Part shown: in pieces, positions 15,729-16,537 of the stretch
How the letters are laid out: each line of letters begins with the position of its first letter
How positions within the stretch are numbered: the first letter of the stretch is position 1
NCBI GenBank assembly: GCA_028565635.1
Contig: JAOXYB010023458.1
Coordinates: forward strand, 1 to 16,537
Origin: Phoronis ovalis
Lineage: Eukaryota > Phoronida > Phoronidae
DNA length: 16,537 nt
Reading direction: 5' to 3'
Position numbers and translations under genes: made by a program
Notes under the pieces: generated by a model
Databases searched by the model: none
The model's input: only the letters and a program-made list of their open reading frames with translations
Told to the model about the DNA's origin: nothing

Positions 15729-16385
15729 GTAAGTCCATGATTTCAAATATAAAGGTGACATATGTGCCCCAAAAATGTCTAGGTACTTATTGGTATCCAT
15801 GGATAACTTGTCCATGATGGTTTAAATCTTCTCTTGTATCAGAAAATTTAAATATAAATCTGCCTTTTTATACACTATATTACCCTGATAGTAAGGCATG
15901 ACCACCAAAATTATTTTGCTGTTCAACTATGTAGACTACCCCCAGAAAAATGCAACGTAACAATTGACAAAATTCATAGCTTTGCGCTGGCTCAAATAAT
16001 CCTATCAAATTTTAGTTTATTTTACTTTAAAAAGCTAATATTAGTTTCAATCTCTTGTACAGTGATTTCCCTTTCAAACAGAAAGCAACAAAAAAGCCAG
16101 CGCCAAGGAGGAAAAAAGAAAAAATCATAAATTTAAGGCTGACGGACTACTTCCAGCACGGCCAGCCTTTGCACCACATCAATTGTGACCTTATGCCACA
16201 TGTATGTAACAAGTAATTAAGTAATAGGGTAATATGTGATTTTACAAAGTTAAGGAAAGTTACAACCTTGTTGTAGCCAAATCAGCTGATGTAGATTAAT
16301 GCACCACTTTATTATATTTTTGTATCTCAAATGATTATTTTGATGAAAAGAAAAGTTTGCTGACGATTTCTTTCTCGTACTAATT

Positions 16386-16412
16386 GTACCCCCAGCAGTA
16401 GGCTGGAGGTAC
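16386..16412. repeat. Imperfect palindrome
   Basis: GTACCCCCAGC at 16386-16396 pairs with GCTGGAGGTAC at 16402-16412 with one mismatch, around a short loop. It directly precedes the CCG-rich run and may be an end of a repeat element extending to the right. Confidence 0.55.
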
Positions 16413-16430
16413 TTAGGATTTACTCTGTAA

Positions 16431-16457
16431 CCGCCGCGTCCGCCGCCGCCGCCGCGT
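16431..16457 (+). repeat. CCG/GCC trinucleotide microsatellite
   Basis: An interrupted (CCG)n run of about 27 bp contains two CGT interruptions. It stands out sharply in AT-rich DNA. It is intronic in the MFS gene model, so it does not encode a homopolymer. Confidence 0.8.
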
Positions 16458-16537
16458 CATATTCACTGTTATCGAGCTATCTCAAGAAGGGAATGTGATA
16501 TCCATTTGAAACTTAAATCGTATATTACTCACACAGT

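Larger units (their letters stand above)
15729..16537 (+). other. Start of MFS intron 4 to window edge
   Basis: After the donor GGG|gtaagt no further MFS exon is visible: no acceptor is followed by an open hydrophobic frame in the required phase 0. The right end contains a palindrome and a CCG microsatellite that look like part of an interspersed repeat. The next exons, from about TM6 onward, are expected beyond the window. Confidence 0.6.

Overview
The window is AT-rich, intron-rich animal nuclear DNA. It has split genes with GT-AG introns, a Polycomb PRC1 subunit, and scattered short non-autonomous repeats. The intron sizes (about 70 to 2100 nt) and repeat debris fit a marine or freshwater invertebrate. 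I cannot name the phylum from the sequence alone. Most long reading frames are chance; the real genes only appear when exons are joined at splice sites.

Layout: (1) 1-2200 holds a short two-exon gene on the minus strand for a secreted protein, possibly a partial C-type-lectin-like domain, and its 3' end is tandemly duplicated. (2) 2200-4700 shows no gene I can support. (3) 4710-10800 is a complete minus-strand polyhomeotic-like (PHC) gene. Its ten coding exons join in frame into a 686-residue protein with the HD1 motif, the FCS zinc finger and a C-terminal SAM domain. A MITE-like element with TA target duplications lies in the intron 21 bp past the FCS exon. (4) 10785-11155 is the upstream space between two head-to-head genes. 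It contains a perfect DR4 nuclear-receptor half-site pair, an ETS-like site and a CRE half-site. (5) From 11156 to the right edge runs a plus-strand major-facilitator transporter gene of the MFSD8/CLN7-like kind. Its first four coding exons (176 residues, TM1 to about TM5) are visible and the rest lies beyond the window. Its introns hold a minisatellite, two inverted-repeat pairs and a degenerate sulfotransferase-like frame.

The PHC protein would act in the nucleus in canonical PRC1: HD1 docks on the PCGF subunit, FCS binds nucleic acid and SAM polymerises. The transporter would act in an endomembrane, probably lysosomal if orthologous to CLN7. Nothing links the two products functionally, but their start codons are only about 1.0 kb apart in divergent orientation, so shared promoter control is plausible. 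I saw no RNA genes, CRISPR arrays or viral genes, and no clearly new system. The most notable items are the DR4 in the divergent promoter, the MITE beside the FCS exon, tandem in-frame splice donors in PHC exon 4, and the inverted sulfotransferase-like fragments.
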